A stretch of 64,000 nt of DNA from Streptomyces sp. HB132 (lineage in GTDB: Bacteria; Actinomycetota; Actinomycetes; Streptomycetales; Streptomycetaceae): assembly GCF_016909575.1 (NCBI RefSeq), contig NZ_JAFBGA010000003.1:641744-705743 (forward strand), read 5' to 3'. The first letter of the stretch is position 1. Each line of letters starts with the position of its first letter. Made by a program: the position numbers and the translations under genes. This document shows positions 42,754 to 53,640 of this stretch, piece after piece. The notes under the pieces were generated by a model. It was not told the origin of the DNA, did no database searches, and was given only the letters and a program-made list of their open reading frames with translations.

Positions 42754-42778
42754 CCGAACTTCGTCCGAAATACCGAAC
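42754..42778 (+). promoter_or_regulatory. Shared operator, site 2 (U32-like/transporter genes)
   Basis: CCGAAC-N6-CGAAATACCGAAC, 14 bases before the GTG of the U32-like gene. Same core and same half-site spacing as site 1. It implies a separate promoter for the genes from 42793 onward. Confidence 0.7.
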
Positions 42779-42792
42779 GTGAAGGACCAGTC

Positions 42793-43776
42793 GTGAACGA
42801 CACCCCCGCCTCCTCCCCCGGTGCCGCCGGCGCCCGCCGTCCCGGCGACGCCGCGCTCACCGCGCTCGGCCTCGGCCCGGCACCCCTGTCGCCGGCGGAC
42901 GCCTCGCCGCACTCCTTCCCCGACGGCGGGAGCTGGCGCACCGAGGTGCCGTCCGTGGAAGGCCCGGAGGCCCTCGGTGTCGTACTCAAGGAGTCCGCGC
43001 GACTCGACGTCCCGGTCCACCGCGTCAGCCAGGGCAGCGGCGTCTGGATGCTGACGGACGCCGAGATCACCGAGATGGTGGAGGGCTGCGCCGAACGGGA
43101 CATCGAGCTCTGCCTGTTCACGGGTCCGCGCGGCACCTGGGACACCGGCGCGTCGGTGCGTACGGACTCCGGCGGCGCCGGGCTGCGCTCGCGTGGCCAC
43201 GACGCCCTGGCCGGCTGCGTCGAGGACGCCCTGCGCGCCACCGGGCTCGGCGTGAAGTGCCTGCTGGTGGCCGACGAGGGTGTGCTGTGGACCCTCCACC
43301 GGCTGCGCGAGCAGGGCGTCCTGCCCGCGGACACGACCTTCAAGGTGTCGGCGCTCATCGGGCCGGTGAACCCGGCCTCGTACGCCGTGTTCGAGCAGCT
43401 CGGTGCCGACTCGATCAACATCCCGTCCGACCTCACACTCGCCCACTTCACCGAGATCCGCCGGGTGTCGAGGGCTCCGATGGACCTCTACATCGAGGCC
43501 CCGGACGACCTCGGCGGCTATGTGCGGATGTACGAGGTCGCCGAACTGATCAGGCGCGGCGCACCGCTGTACCTGAAGTTCGGCCTCGCCAAGTCACCCG
43601 GCATCTACCCGTACGGCCAGCACCTGCGGGAGCTGGCGCTGTCCACCGCCAAGGAGCGGGTGCGGCGCGGCCGGCTCGCGCTGGACCTGCTCGCGCGGCA
43701 CGGTGCGGACGGCGGCATGGCCCCGCTCGGCAGCCGGCTGCCGGGCCCGCTCAACAGGTTCGCGATCTCGTCATAA
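42793..43776 (+). CDS. Peptidase-U32-like TIM-barrel protein, 327 aa
   Basis: After a ~45-residue Pro/Ala-rich start, barrel-like segments are visible: DIELCLFTGPRGTWDTGA, GVKCLLVADEGVLWTLHRL, FKVSALIGPVNPASYAVFEQLGADSINIPSDL and MDLYIEAPDDLGGYVRMYEVAEL. This resembles the collagenase-like U32 family, but the protease role is doubtful; a sugar-phosphate or keto-acid role fits the location better (inference). The GTG at 42793 is preceded by GAAGGA. Confidence 0.7.
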   Translation: MNDTPASSPGAAGARRPGDAALTALGLGPAPLSPADASPHSFPDGGSWRTEVPSVEGPEALGVVLKESARLDVPVHRVSQGSGVWMLTDAEITEMVEGCAERDIELCLFTGPRGTWDTGASVRTDSGGAGLRSRGHDALAGCVEDALRATGLGVKCLLVADEGVLWTLHRLREQGVLPADTTFKVSALIGPVNPASYAVFEQLGADSINIPSDLTLAHFTEIRRVSRAPMDLYIEAPDDLGGYVRMYEVAELIRRGAPLYLKFGLAKSPGIYPYGQHLRELALSTAKERVRRGRLALDLLARHGADGGMAPLGSRLPGPLNRFAISS

Positions 43777-43896
43777 CGTTCCGGAAACACTCTCCCCAAA
43801 AGAAGACACAGCCGCGCACAATCCCACACACCTGATCCGCCCCCAGCGTTCCGGCACCACCGGACCGAGCTCTGACCCACATCAAGGATGATGACA

Positions 43897-45006
43897 ATGC
43901 GCAACCGCAGAGCCGCACTTGCCGCCATGGCCTCCGCAGCCTCCCTCGCCCTCACCCTGACCGCCTGCGGCCAGAACAGCGAAGGCGGCGGCGAGGAGAA
44001 GAAGGGTGGCGCCGACGGTGCCACCATCGGCGTCGCGATGCCGACCAAGTCCTCCGAACGCTGGATCTCCGACGGCGCCAACGTCGTGAAGGAGCTGAAG
44101 TCGAAGGGCTACAAGACCAAGCTCGTCTACGGCGAGGACGACCCGGACCAGCAGGTCTCGCAGATCGAGAACATGATCACCCAGGGCGTGGACGCCCTGA
44201 TCGTCGCCGCGATCGACAACAAGTCCCTCAACAACGTGCTGCAGCAGGCCAAGGAAGCCGAGATCCCGGTGATCTCCTACGACCGGCTGATCCTCGGCAC
44301 GGAGAACGTCGACTACTACGCCTCGTTCGACAACGAGAAGGTCGGCGAGCTGCAGGGCTCGTACATCGTGGACAAGCTCGGCCTGGAGGACGGCAAGAAG
44401 GGCCCCTTCAGCATCGAGCTGTTCGCCGGCTCCAACGACGACAACAACACCAAGTACTTCTTCCAGGGCGCGATGAACGTCCTCAAGCCCCACATCGACA
44501 AGGGCGAGCTGGTCGTCAGGTCCAAGCAGACCGCCCTCAACCAGGTCACCACCCTGCGCTGGGACGGCGGCACCGCGCAGAAGCGCATGGACGACCTGCT
44601 GACGTCCAGCTACCGCAGCGCCGAGGTCGACGCCGTGCTCTCCCCGTACGACGGCATCTCCATCGGCATCCTCTCCGCCCTGAAGTCGGACGGCTACGGC
44701 ACCAAGGGCAAGCCGATGCCGGTCGTCACCGGCCAGGACGCCGAGCTGGCCTCCGTGAAGTCGATCATCGCGGGTGACCAGACGCAGACCGTCTACAAGG
44801 ACCTGCGCAAGCTCGCCAAGGTCGCCTCGAACATGGTGGACGCCGCCCTGAACGACAAGAAGCCCGAGGTCAACGACACCAAGTCCTACGACAACGGTGT
44901 CAAGGTCGTCCCCGCCTATCTGCTGCAGCCGGTCAGCGTCGACAAGGACAACTACAAGAAGGCCCTCGTCGACGACGGCTACTACACGGCCGACGACCTC
45001 AAGTAA
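43897..45006 (+). CDS. Multiple-sugar ABC transporter substrate-binding lipoprotein (ChvE/MmsE type), 369 aa
   Basis: Lipobox LTAC with Cys24, then a periplasmic-binding-protein-1 fold: [85 protein letters not shown], and [27 protein letters not shown]. This is the ChvE family of arabinose/galactose/xylose-binding proteins. Three ATGs occur (43888, 43891, 43897); the last is best spaced from AAGG at 43884. Confidence 0.92.
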   Translation: MRNRRAALAAMASAASLALTLTACGQNSEGGGEEKKGGADGATIGVAMPTKSSERWISDGANVVKELKSKGYKTKLVYGEDDPDQQVSQIENMITQGVDALIVAAIDNKSLNNVLQQAKEAEIPVISYDRLILGTENVDYYASFDNEKVGELQGSYIVDKLGLEDGKKGPFSIELFAGSNDDNNTKYFFQGAMNVLKPHIDKGELVVRSKQTALNQVTTLRWDGGTAQKRMDDLLTSSYRSAEVDAVLSPYDGISIGILSALKSDGYGTKGKPMPVVTGQDAELASVKSIIAGDQTQTVYKDLRKLAKVASNMVDAALNDKKPEVNDTKSYDNGVKVVPAYLLQPVSVDKDNYKKALVDDGYYTADDLK

Positions 45007-45039
45007 CCGGGCTCCCCTCAAGGATTGGAAGGCAAGACC

Positions 45040-46586
<1,547 letters not shown>

Positions 46587-46590
<4 letters not shown>

Positions 46591-47831
46591 GCACGGACCT
46601 GACCGCCAAGACCCCGGCACCCGTGCCGCCCGGCAGCGGAAAGCCGGCCTCCGGCGACGGTCTGCTGCAGCTGATGCTCGACGGCATGCGCCGCAACATG
46701 CGCCAGTACGGCATGCTGATGGCCCTCGGCCTTATCGTGGTGCTGTTCGCGGTGTGGACGGGCGGGGACCTGCTGCTGCCGCGCAACGTCTCCAACCTGG
46801 TGCTGCAGAACAGCTACATCCTGATCCTCGCGATCGGCATGATGCTCGTCATCATCGCCGGCCACATCGACCTCTCGGTCGGCTCGCTGACCGCGTTCAT
46901 CGGCGCCATGGCCGCCGTACTGATGGTCGAGCACGATCTTCCCTGGCCGCTCGCGGTCGTGCTGTGCCTGGCCATCGGCGCTGTCGCGGGCTCGGCGCAG
47001 GGCTTCTTCATCGCCTATCTCGGCATACCGTCGTTCATCGTGACCCTCGCGGGCATGCTGGTCTTCCGCGGCCTTACGGAGATCTTCCTGAAGGGCCAGA
47101 CCCTCAGTCCCTTCCCGAAGGGCCTGCAGGAGATATCCAACGGCTTCCTGCCCGAGGTCGGGCCGAACACCAACTACCACAACCTCACGCTGCTTCTGGG
47201 CTTCGCCCTGATCGCCTTCGTGGTGCTCCAGGAGGTCCGTGACCGCAAGCGCCAGCAGGAGTTCGCCCTGGAGGTACCGCCGTTCAAGCTCTTCCTGCTG
47301 AAGCTGGTCGCCCTGGTCTCGGCCGTCCTCGTCGTCACGCTGCTGCTCGCCAGCCACAAGGGCGCCCCGGTCGTGCTGCTCATCCTCGGTGTGCTGGTCG
47401 TCGGGTTCGGCTACCTGATGCGCAACGCGATCATCGGCCGCCACATCTACGCCATCGGCGGCAACCTGCCCGCGGCGAAGCTGTCGGGCGTGAAGGACAA
47501 GAAGGTCACCTTCCTGGTCTTCCTGAACATGGGCATGCTCGCGGCCCTGGCGGGTCTGGTCTTCGCCGCCCGCTTCAACGCGGCCTCGCCCAAGGCGGGC
47601 CTCAACTTCGAACTGGAGGCCATCGCCGCCTCGTTCATCGGCGGCGCGTCGATGAGCGGCGGCGTGGGCACGGTCCTCGGCGCGATCATCGGCGCACTGG
47701 TCCTGGGCGTGCTGAACAACGGTATGAACCTCGTCGGAATCGGCACCGACTACCAGCAGGTCATCAAGGGCCTCGTCCTGCTGGCCGCGGTCGGTTTCGA
47801 CGTCTGGAACAAGCGCAAGGTCGGCTCGTAA
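46587..47831 (+). CDS. mmsB: Multiple-sugar ABC transporter permease (MmsB/GguB type), 414 aa
   Basis: Ten or more membrane segments of the CUT2 permease family ([72 protein letters not shown]). The central cytoplasmic insert of the MmsB subgroup ([16 protein letters not shown]) is present. ATG overlaps the mmsA stop (ATGA). Together with the two preceding genes it forms a complete importer. Confidence 0.94.
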
Positions 47832-47858
47832 CATCCCCTCTGTGACAGGAGTTGTTTC

Positions 47859-49025
47859 ATGACCTTCACCACCGGAACCAGCAGACGCACCGTCCTGGCG
47901 GCCACGGCCGCCGCCGGGGTGGCCGTGGCGGCGGGCGCCCCGGCCGCGCACGCCGCGGTCACCGGGCGCACCCCGTCCAGGGAGCTCTTCGGCACGCTCT
48001 CCGACGGGACGAAGGTGCACCGCTGGACCCTCGCCAACGGCGGGACCCGGCTGAAGGTCCTCTCCTGGGGCGGTGTCGTCCAGTCCCTGGAGACCCCCGA
48101 CCGCAGGGGCCGGACGGCGAACCTCTCGCTCGGCTTCGACAACCTCCCGGACTACGTCGCGAAGTCGCCGTACTTCGGCGGGCTGATCGGGCGGTACGGC
48201 AACCGCATCGCCGAAGGGCGCTTCACCCTCGACGGCACCACGCACCAACTGCCCGTGAACGACGGCCCGAACAGCCTGCACGGCGGCGACCGGGGCTTCG
48301 ACAAGCGGGTCTGGGACGTGAAGCCGTTCACCGAGCGCGGCGACGTCGGGCTGGTCCTCACCCGGACCAGCCCGGACGGCGAGGCCGGCTACCCGGGCGC
48401 GCTCGCCGTCCGTGTGGTCTACACCCTCACCTCACGGGGTGAGTGGCGCATCGACTACACGGCCACCACCGACCGTGCCACGGTCCTCAACCTGACCAGC
48501 CACACCTATTTCAACCTGGCGGGCGAGGGCAGCGGCAGTGTCGACGGGCATCTGCTGGAGCTGGCGGCGGCGCGCTACACGCCGGTCGGCGCGACGCTGA
48601 TCCCGACGGGCGAACTCGCCCCGGTGGCACGTACGCCGTTCGACTTCCGGCGCTCCCGCGCCATCGGGGAGGCCGTCCGTACCCCGCACGAGCAGGTCGG
48701 GTACGGGCAGGGGATCGACCACAACTACGTGCTGGACAAGGGGATGACGGCCCGCCCCGAGTACGCGCTGACCGTCACGGATCCCGGCTCGGGCCGGGTG
48801 ATGAAGATGTACACGACGGAACCCGGCATGCAGGTCTACACGGGGAACTTCCTCGACGGCACGCTGACCGGCACCTCGGGGCGGGTCTACCGCCAGGGCG
48901 ACGCGTTCTGCCTGGAGTCCCAGCACTTCCCCGACTCCCCGAACCAGCCGTCGTTCCCGTCGACGGTACTGCGCCCCGGCGACACCTACCACTCGACGAC
49001 GGTGCACGCCTTCTCGGCGCGCTGA
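47859..49025 (+). CDS. Tat-exported aldose 1-epimerase, 388 aa
   Basis: N-terminal twin-arginine signal TSRRTVLAATAAAGVAVAAG with an AHA-type cleavage site near residue 36, then a GalM domain: GRYGNRIAEGRFTLDG, NGPNSLHGGDRGFDKRVW-like block, NLTSHTYFNLAG (catalytic His) and LESQHFPDSPNQPSFPS (catalytic Glu). It probably epimerises sugars outside the cell before import by the adjacent transporter. AGGAG precedes the ATG; 27 bases from mmsB. Confidence 0.92.
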   Translation: MTFTTGTSRRTVLAATAAAGVAVAAGAPAAHAAVTGRTPSRELFGTLSDGTKVHRWTLANGGTRLKVLSWGGVVQSLETPDRRGRTANLSLGFDNLPDYVAKSPYFGGLIGRYGNRIAEGRFTLDGTTHQLPVNDGPNSLHGGDRGFDKRVWDVKPFTERGDVGLVLTRTSPDGEAGYPGALAVRVVYTLTSRGEWRIDYTATTDRATVLNLTSHTYFNLAGEGSGSVDGHLLELAAARYTPVGATLIPTGELAPVARTPFDFRRSRAIGEAVRTPHEQVGYGQGIDHNYVLDKGMTARPEYALTVTDPGSGRVMKMYTTEPGMQVYTGNFLDGTLTGTSGRVYRQGDAFCLESQHFPDSPNQPSFPSTVLRPGDTYHSTTVHAFSAR

Positions 49026-49045
49026 CCCCGCCCGACCGGCACGCG

Positions 49046-49081
49046 TACGGCGCCCTCCCCCGCCCGGGGAAGGGCGCCGTA
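49046..49081. terminator. Terminator after the sugar transporter operon
   Basis: TACGGCGCCCT/AGGGCGCCGTA forms an 11-bp perfect stem that continues inward (CCCC/GGGG) with one bulge. Lies between convergent stops. Confidence 0.8.
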
Positions 49082-49114
49082 CCCCGTGGTGGGTACGGCG
49101 CCGGGGACCGGGCG

Positions 49115-49606
49115 TCAGTCCTGTCGCGCCGGTCGGGCGACGTGGCCCTCCAACTGCGCCTCGGCCCGCCGACGGTCGTACCGGCGCTCGTCCTCCGCGT
49201 CCAGGAACTCGAGCCTGCGCCAGCGGGATTCCTGGTGACCGGGTACGGAGCGCCAGTGCCCCGCAAGGACACAGAGGCGGTTCCAGTCCTCCCGAAGGCG
49301 CTCGAGCCGTACCTCCGCCCGCACCCGGCGCTCCTCCTCGGTAGGCACCCGGGGCGGCGGAGACCCTTCGCGGACGCGGCCGCGGCCGGGTGTCCGGCCG
49401 GTGATGGTCCCCTCCAGGGTGAGGACCAGTGTGGCCACCGCCTCGGCGAGCGCCGACGCGGTGATGCCCTCCTCGCTGTCCGAGGGGTGAGTACGTGCCG
49501 CTCGCTCCAGTCGGGGGAGCAGGAAGTCACCGACCTCCCGGACGACGTCGGCGGTCAGCTCGTCGGCGTACCGCATGCCGCACTCCACCGGGTCTCCATC
49601 GTTCAT
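49115..49606 (-). CDS. Hypothetical charged helical protein, 163 aa
   Basis: Begins MNDGDPVECGMRYADELTADVVREVGDFLLP, followed by helical segments and a highly charged C-terminal half rich in Arg/Glu (EEERRVRAEVRLERLREDWNRL, RRLEFLDAEDERRYDRRRAEAQLEG). No membrane segment. Family not recognised. Start ATG at 49606 with TCCGATT upstream sequence and a weak ribosome site. Confidence 0.7.
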   Translation of the reverse strand: MNDGDPVECGMRYADELTADVVREVGDFLLPRLERAARTHPSDSEEGITASALAEAVATLVLTLEGTITGRTPGRGRVREGSPPPRVPTEEERRVRAEVRLERLREDWNRLCVLAGHWRSVPGHQESRWRRLEFLDAEDERRYDRRRAEAQLEGHVARPARQD

Positions 49607-49724
49607 CAGGTCACCCTCCGATTCGTGCCGCTCCGGAGGCAGGCCCCACGTCCGGCCTCGGGGCGGCCCGGAAGCCCGGGCCCGGATGAGAGTAGCGCGG
49701 GCGCCCCATGTCAGGAACCAGCAC

Positions 49725-51242
49725 TCAGACCAGCCGGATCATGTTCCAGGACAGCGGCTCCAGCACGGCCTTCAGCGTTCCGCGGGACAGCTCCGTGCCC
49801 TCGGCGGCGTGGGGCACGACCCGCTCGGGCTCGGCGAGGGTGTTGCGCGCCTCCGGGTCGGCGTCGGCCACCACCTGGTGCTCGACGACCCGGGCCAGGT
49901 CCAGTCCCGTCAGGGCGACTTCGAGCGGCAGCACGGCGTCCTGGCTGCGGTTGACGGCGAAGACCGTGACGGAGCCCGTCTCGGGGTCCCGTACGGCGGT
50001 GGCGTGCAACAGGTCCGTCTCGCCGTACTTCGCCGTCCCGTACGTGGGCGAGTCCACCCGGACGTCCAGAACCTGGCCCCGCCCGTACCGCGCGGCCTGA
50101 GCGAAGGGGAAGAAGGTGGTCTGCCGCCAGGCGGGCCCGCCGGGCTCGGTCATGATCGGCGCGATCACGTTGACCAGCTGGGCGAGACAGGCGACGGTCA
50201 CCCGGTCCGCATGGCGCAGCAGCGCGATGAGCAGACTGCCGAAGACGACGGCGTCGGTGACGCTGTAGTTGTCCTCCAGCAGCCGCGGCGCCTCCGGCCA
50301 GTCGAGCGGGTTCTCCTCCGCGTCCTTCTGGAAGCGGCTCATGTACCAGACGTTCCACTCGTCGAAGGAGAGGTTGATCCTCTTCGACGACTTGAGACGG
50401 GCCCCGACGTGGTCGCAGGTGGCGACGACGCTCTCGATGAAGGACTCCATGTCCACGGCCGAGGCGAGGAAGGAATCCCGGTCGCCGTCGGTCTCCTCGT
50501 AGTAGGCGTGCAGCGAGACGTAGTCGACGAGGTCGTAGGTCTCGGCGAGGACCGTCGCCTCCCATGCCGCGAAGGTCGGCATGGCGCGGCTGGAGGACCC
50601 GCAGGCGACGAGCTGGACCGACGGGTCGATCTGCCGCATCGCGCGCGCCGTCTCGGCGGCGAGCCGCCCGTACTCCTCGGCGGTCTTGTGCCCGGTCTGC
50701 CACGGGCCGTCCATCTCGTTGCCCAGACACCACAGCTTGATCCCGAAGGGGTCCTTGTCGCCGTGCGCGACGCGGCGGTCGGAGAGTTCGGTGCCGGACG
50801 GGTGGTTGGCGTACTCCTGGAGCTGGATGGCCTCCTGGACGCCGCGGGTGCCGAGGTTGACCGCGAGCATCGGTTCGGCCTGCGGGCCGACCTTCCTGAG
50901 GAAGTCGATGTACTCCGAGAGGCCGAAACGATTCGTCTCGGTGGAGCGCCAAGCGAGGTCGAGGCGGCGGGGGCGCTCGTCTGCGGGGCCGACGCTGTCC
51001 TCCCAGCGGTAGCCGGAGACGAAGTTGCCGCCGGGGTACCGGATGGCGGTGACGCCGAGTTCGCGGACGAGGTCCAGGACGTCGGTGCGCAGTCCGGCCT
51101 CGTCGGCGGACGGGTGGCCGGGCTCGTGGATGCCGTCGTAGACACAGCGGCCGAGGTGCTCGACGAAGGAGCCGTAGAGCCGGGGGTCCACGTCGCCGAC
51201 GGTGAAGGCCGGGTCGAGGGTGAAGCGCGCGGTGCGGGTCAT
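49725..51242 (-). CDS. abfA: Alpha-L-arabinofuranosidase, GH51, 505 aa
   Basis: Intracellular GH51 retaining glycosidase that frees L-arabinose from arabino-oligosaccharides. Typical GH51 features: GSFVEHLGRCVYDGIHEPGH near residue 25, RYPGGNFVSGYRWEDSVGP, acid/base Glu in KLWCLGNEMDGPW, and nucleophile Glu in LSFDEWNVWYM. A C-terminal beta domain follows. No signal peptide. The upstream region carries operator site 3, linking it to the sugar-acid and transporter genes. Confidence 0.95.
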   Translation of the reverse strand: MTRTARFTLDPAFTVGDVDPRLYGSFVEHLGRCVYDGIHEPGHPSADEAGLRTDVLDLVRELGVTAIRYPGGNFVSGYRWEDSVGPADERPRRLDLAWRSTETNRFGLSEYIDFLRKVGPQAEPMLAVNLGTRGVQEAIQLQEYANHPSGTELSDRRVAHGDKDPFGIKLWCLGNEMDGPWQTGHKTAEEYGRLAAETARAMRQIDPSVQLVACGSSSRAMPTFAAWEATVLAETYDLVDYVSLHAYYEETDGDRDSFLASAVDMESFIESVVATCDHVGARLKSSKRINLSFDEWNVWYMSRFQKDAEENPLDWPEAPRLLEDNYSVTDAVVFGSLLIALLRHADRVTVACLAQLVNVIAPIMTEPGGPAWRQTTFFPFAQAARYGRGQVLDVRVDSPTYGTAKYGETDLLHATAVRDPETGSVTVFAVNRSQDAVLPLEVALTGLDLARVVEHQVVADADPEARNTLAEPERVVPHAAEGTELSRGTLKAVLEPLSWNMIRLV

Positions 51243-51255
51243 GGCTTCCTCACTC

Positions 51256-51280
51256 GTTCGATATTTCGAATGCTGCTCGT
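51256..51280 (-). promoter_or_regulatory. Shared operator, site 3 (arabinofuranosidase promoter)
   Basis: Read on the minus strand: ACGAGC-N6-CGAAATATCGAAC, 14 bases upstream of the abfA ATG. The core differs by one base from sites 1 and 2, and includes the dyad TTCGA-N4-TCGAA. Confidence 0.65.
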
Positions 51281-51363
51281 AACATCGAACGGACCGTAGA
51301 GTTCAACGTCCTCGGCCGTCAATGCCCCTGCACGCGCTCCCGCGGTACGGCGTGCGCACACGA

Positions 51364-51403
51364 CCGAGGGCCGCACCCCTGTGTGGCGGGGTGCGGCCCT
51401 CGG
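51364..51403 (-). terminator. Terminator after ohr
   Basis: A perfect 16-bp stem CCGAGGGCCGCACCCC/GGGGTGCGGCCCTCGG with an 8-base loop, the longest in the window, 21 bases beyond the ohr stop. Confidence 0.9.
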
Positions 51404-51424
51404 ACCTGCGCGAGGAGTCGGGGA

Positions 51425-51853
51425 TCAGCCGGCCGAGAGTTCGACCTTGATGTTGCCCCGGGTGGCGTTCGAGTACGGGCACACCTGGTGGGCCTTCTCG
51501 ATGAGCGCCTGGGCGGTGGCCGTGTCGACGTTAGGGATCGAGGCGCTGATCGCGACCTCCAGGCCGAAGCCGCCCGCCTCCGTCCTGCCGATGGAGACCG
51601 AGGCGGTCACCGTCGAGCCGGAGATGTCGGCCTTCTCCTGCCGGGCGACCACGCCGAGCGCGCCCTGGAAGCAGGCGCTGTAGCCGGCAGCGAAGAGCTG
51701 CTCGGGGTTGGTCCCCGCACCGCTGCCGCCCATCTCCTTCGGCGGGTTGACGACGACGTCGAGCTTGCCGTCGTCGGTGGAGACGCGGCCGTCACGGCCG
51801 TTCTCGGCGGTGGCGACGGCGGTGTAGGCCACGTCTATGTGCTGGATCGTCAT
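51425..51853 (-). CDS. ohr: Organic hydroperoxide resistance protein (Ohr/OsmC), 142 aa
   Basis: Thiol peroxidase reducing organic hydroperoxides. Both catalytic cysteines are visible: Cys61 in AAGYSACFQGAL and Cys125 in HQVCPYSNATRGN, with the catalytic Glu in NPEQLFAAGY. The start MTIQHIDVAYTA is an ATG at 51853 with AGGAGGAATC upstream; the frame extends further but the site decides. No OhrR-type regulator is adjacent. Confidence 0.95.
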   Translation of the reverse strand: MTIQHIDVAYTAVATAENGRDGRVSTDDGKLDVVVNPPKEMGGSGAGTNPEQLFAAGYSACFQGALGVVARQEKADISGSTVTASVSIGRTEAGGFGLEVAISASIPNVDTATAQALIEKAHQVCPYSNATRGNIKVELSAG

Positions 51854-51980
51854 ACCGGTGATTCCTCCTGCTGATGCGCCGCGACTCGCGCCCACGACCG
51901 CGGCGGCCTTGGGCCGAGCCTAACGGGTGACGGCGCGTGGGCGGGACCGGCGCCGGGCGCTCATGGGATAGGGATGGGTG

Positions 51981-52451
51981 ATGCAGACATTCCTGCCGTA
52001 CGCCGATTTCAGCCGTAGCGCCCTCGCGCTGGACCCGCGGCGGCTGGGCAAGCAGCGGGTCGAGGCGATCCAGGTACTTCGGGGACTCACCGTCCCCGGC
52101 TACGGCTGGCGCCACCACCCCGCGGTGCGCATGTGGGCGGGCTACGAGGAGGCACTCGTGCGCTACGGACTGGACGTGTGCGCCGCGTGGACCGCCGAGG
52201 GCAGGGCCGACACCTGTGCCGCGACCCTGCGCGAGGACCTCGCCGCATCGCTCCGGCGCGTCACCGTCCGGTCGGCCGCGGAGCTCGCGGCGGCGGGCGA
52301 ACTGCCCCCGTGGCTGGGCGACGAGGCGCTGCACGAGAGCCATCGCTCCGCACTGGTGCGCAAGGACCCGGAGTACTACCGGCCGCTGTTTCCGGAGGTG
52401 CCGCCCGATCTGCCGTACGTGTGGCCTCCGTCGGACCGCGAAAGGCGGTGA
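51981..52451 (+). CDS. MSMEG_6728-type hypothetical protein, 156 aa
   Basis: Conserved actinobacterial protein recognised by MQTFLPYADFSRSALALDPRRLGKQRVEAIQVL, GYGWRHHPAVRMWAGYEEAL and SHRSALVRKDPEYYRPLFPEVP. It resembles pyrimidine-dimer DNA glycosylase-like proteins at the N-terminus, but this relation is uncertain. ATG at 51981 (GTG at 51978 in frame), six bases after TAGGGA; divergent from ohr. Confidence 0.85.
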   Translation: MQTFLPYADFSRSALALDPRRLGKQRVEAIQVLRGLTVPGYGWRHHPAVRMWAGYEEALVRYGLDVCAAWTAEGRADTCAATLREDLAASLRRVTVRSAAELAAAGELPPWLGDEALHESHRSALVRKDPEYYRPLFPEVPPDLPYVWPPSDRERR

Positions 52452-52505
52452 CGGACGGCCCCACGGACGGCCTGCCGGGCGGCTCCAGGAAACGGCCCGG
52501 GCAGG

Positions 52506-53525
52506 TCAGGCGTCCAGCGAAACGATCATCTTGCCGGTGTTCTCGCCGCGCAGCAGGCCGACGAAGGCGTCGAAGCCGTTCTCGATGCCCTCGACCTTCG
52601 TCTCGCGGTACTTGAGCGCGCCGGAGGCCAGCCAGCCGGCCACCTCCTGGACGAACTGCGGCTGGAGCGCTGCGTGATCGCCGACCAGGATGCCCTGCAG
52701 ACGCAGCCGCTTACCGATGACGAGCGCCAGGTTGCGCGGGCCGGGGGTGGGCTCCGTGGCGTTGTACTGGGCGATCATGCCGCAGATCGTGGCACGGCCG
52801 TGGACGTTCATCGAGGAGATCGCGGCCTCCAGGTGCTCGCCGCCGACGTTGTCGAAGTAGACGTCGATGCCGTCGGGAGCGGCCTCGGCGAGCTGCTCCC
52901 GGACGGGGCCGTTCTTGTAGTTGAAGGCCGCGTCGAAGCCGTACTCCTCGACGAGGAGCTTGACCTTCTCGTCGGAGCCGGCAGAGCCGATGACCCGGGA
53001 GGCGCCCTTGAGCTTCGCCATCTGGCCGACCTGGCTGCCGACCGCTCCGGCCGCGCCGGAGACGAAGACGGCGTCGCCCTCCTTGAACGAGGCGACCTCG
53101 AAGAGGCCGGCGTAGGCCGTGAGCCCGGGCATGCCGAGCACGCCGAGGTAGGCGGAGAGCGGGGCGATCGAGCCGTCGACCTTGACCGCGTGCTTGGCGG
53201 GGACATCGGCGTACTCGCGCCAGCCGAGGCCGTGCAGGACGTGGTCACCGACGGCGAAGCCCTCGGCGTTCGACGCGATGACCTCACCGACCGCGCCACC
53301 GTCCATGGGGTGGTCGAGCTTGAAGGGCGGGGTGTACGACTTCACGTCGTTCATCCGGCCGCGCATGTAGGGGTCGACCGAGAAGTAGAGATTGCGGACG
53401 AGGATGCGGCCCTCACCGGGAGCGGCCACAGCCGCCTCGCGCAGCGCGAGGTCCGAGGCCTCGGGCCAGCCGTGCGGGCGGGCGACGAGGTGCCATTCGC
53501 GGCTGGAGGTGGGAAGTGCAGACAT
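52506..53525 (-). CDS. NADP-dependent oxidoreductase, MDR/leukotriene-B4-reductase type, 339 aa
   Basis: Zinc-free medium-chain reductase acting on activated double bonds (CurA/PTGR-like). It has NLYFSVDPYMRGRMNDVKSY near residue 45, the NADPH motif VSGAAGAVGSQVGQMAKLKG, FDAAFNYKNG and VYFDNVGGEHLEAAISSMN. ATG at 53525. Divergent from a MarR regulator across a 115-base region with an inverted repeat and a good TTGACA, so it is likely controlled by that MarR. Confidence 0.93.
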   Translation of the reverse strand: MSALPTSSREWHLVARPHGWPEASDLALREAAVAAPGEGRILVRNLYFSVDPYMRGRMNDVKSYTPPFKLDHPMDGGAVGEVIASNAEGFAVGDHVLHGLGWREYADVPAKHAVKVDGSIAPLSAYLGVLGMPGLTAYAGLFEVASFKEGDAVFVSGAAGAVGSQVGQMAKLKGASRVIGSAGSDEKVKLLVEEYGFDAAFNYKNGPVREQLAEAAPDGIDVYFDNVGGEHLEAAISSMNVHGRATICGMIAQYNATEPTPGPRNLALVIGKRLRLQGILVGDHAALQPQFVQEVAGWLASGALKYRETKVEGIENGFDAFVGLLRGENTGKMIVSLDA

Positions 53526-53580
53526 GGGCTCGGGTTCTCCTCGTTGTCGTACGGGGCGGGAAGCCGAAAAGCTTCAGGAC

Positions 53581-53633
53581 GTGAAACAACCATGCGTCCA
53601 GATATTTCACCTTGTCAAGTAATTCGGTACGCT
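53581..53633. promoter_or_regulatory. Divergent oxidoreductase/MarR control region
   Basis: GTGAAA (53581-53586) and TTTCAC (53605-53610) are inverted repeats 18 bases apart. TTGACA on the minus strand (53618-53613) is a consensus -35 for the oxidoreductase, while TACGCT (53628-53633) is a -10 seven bases before the MarR ATG. The two promoters overlap the repeat, so one MarR dimer could control both. Confidence 0.6.
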
Positions 53634-53640
53634 GGGTGTC

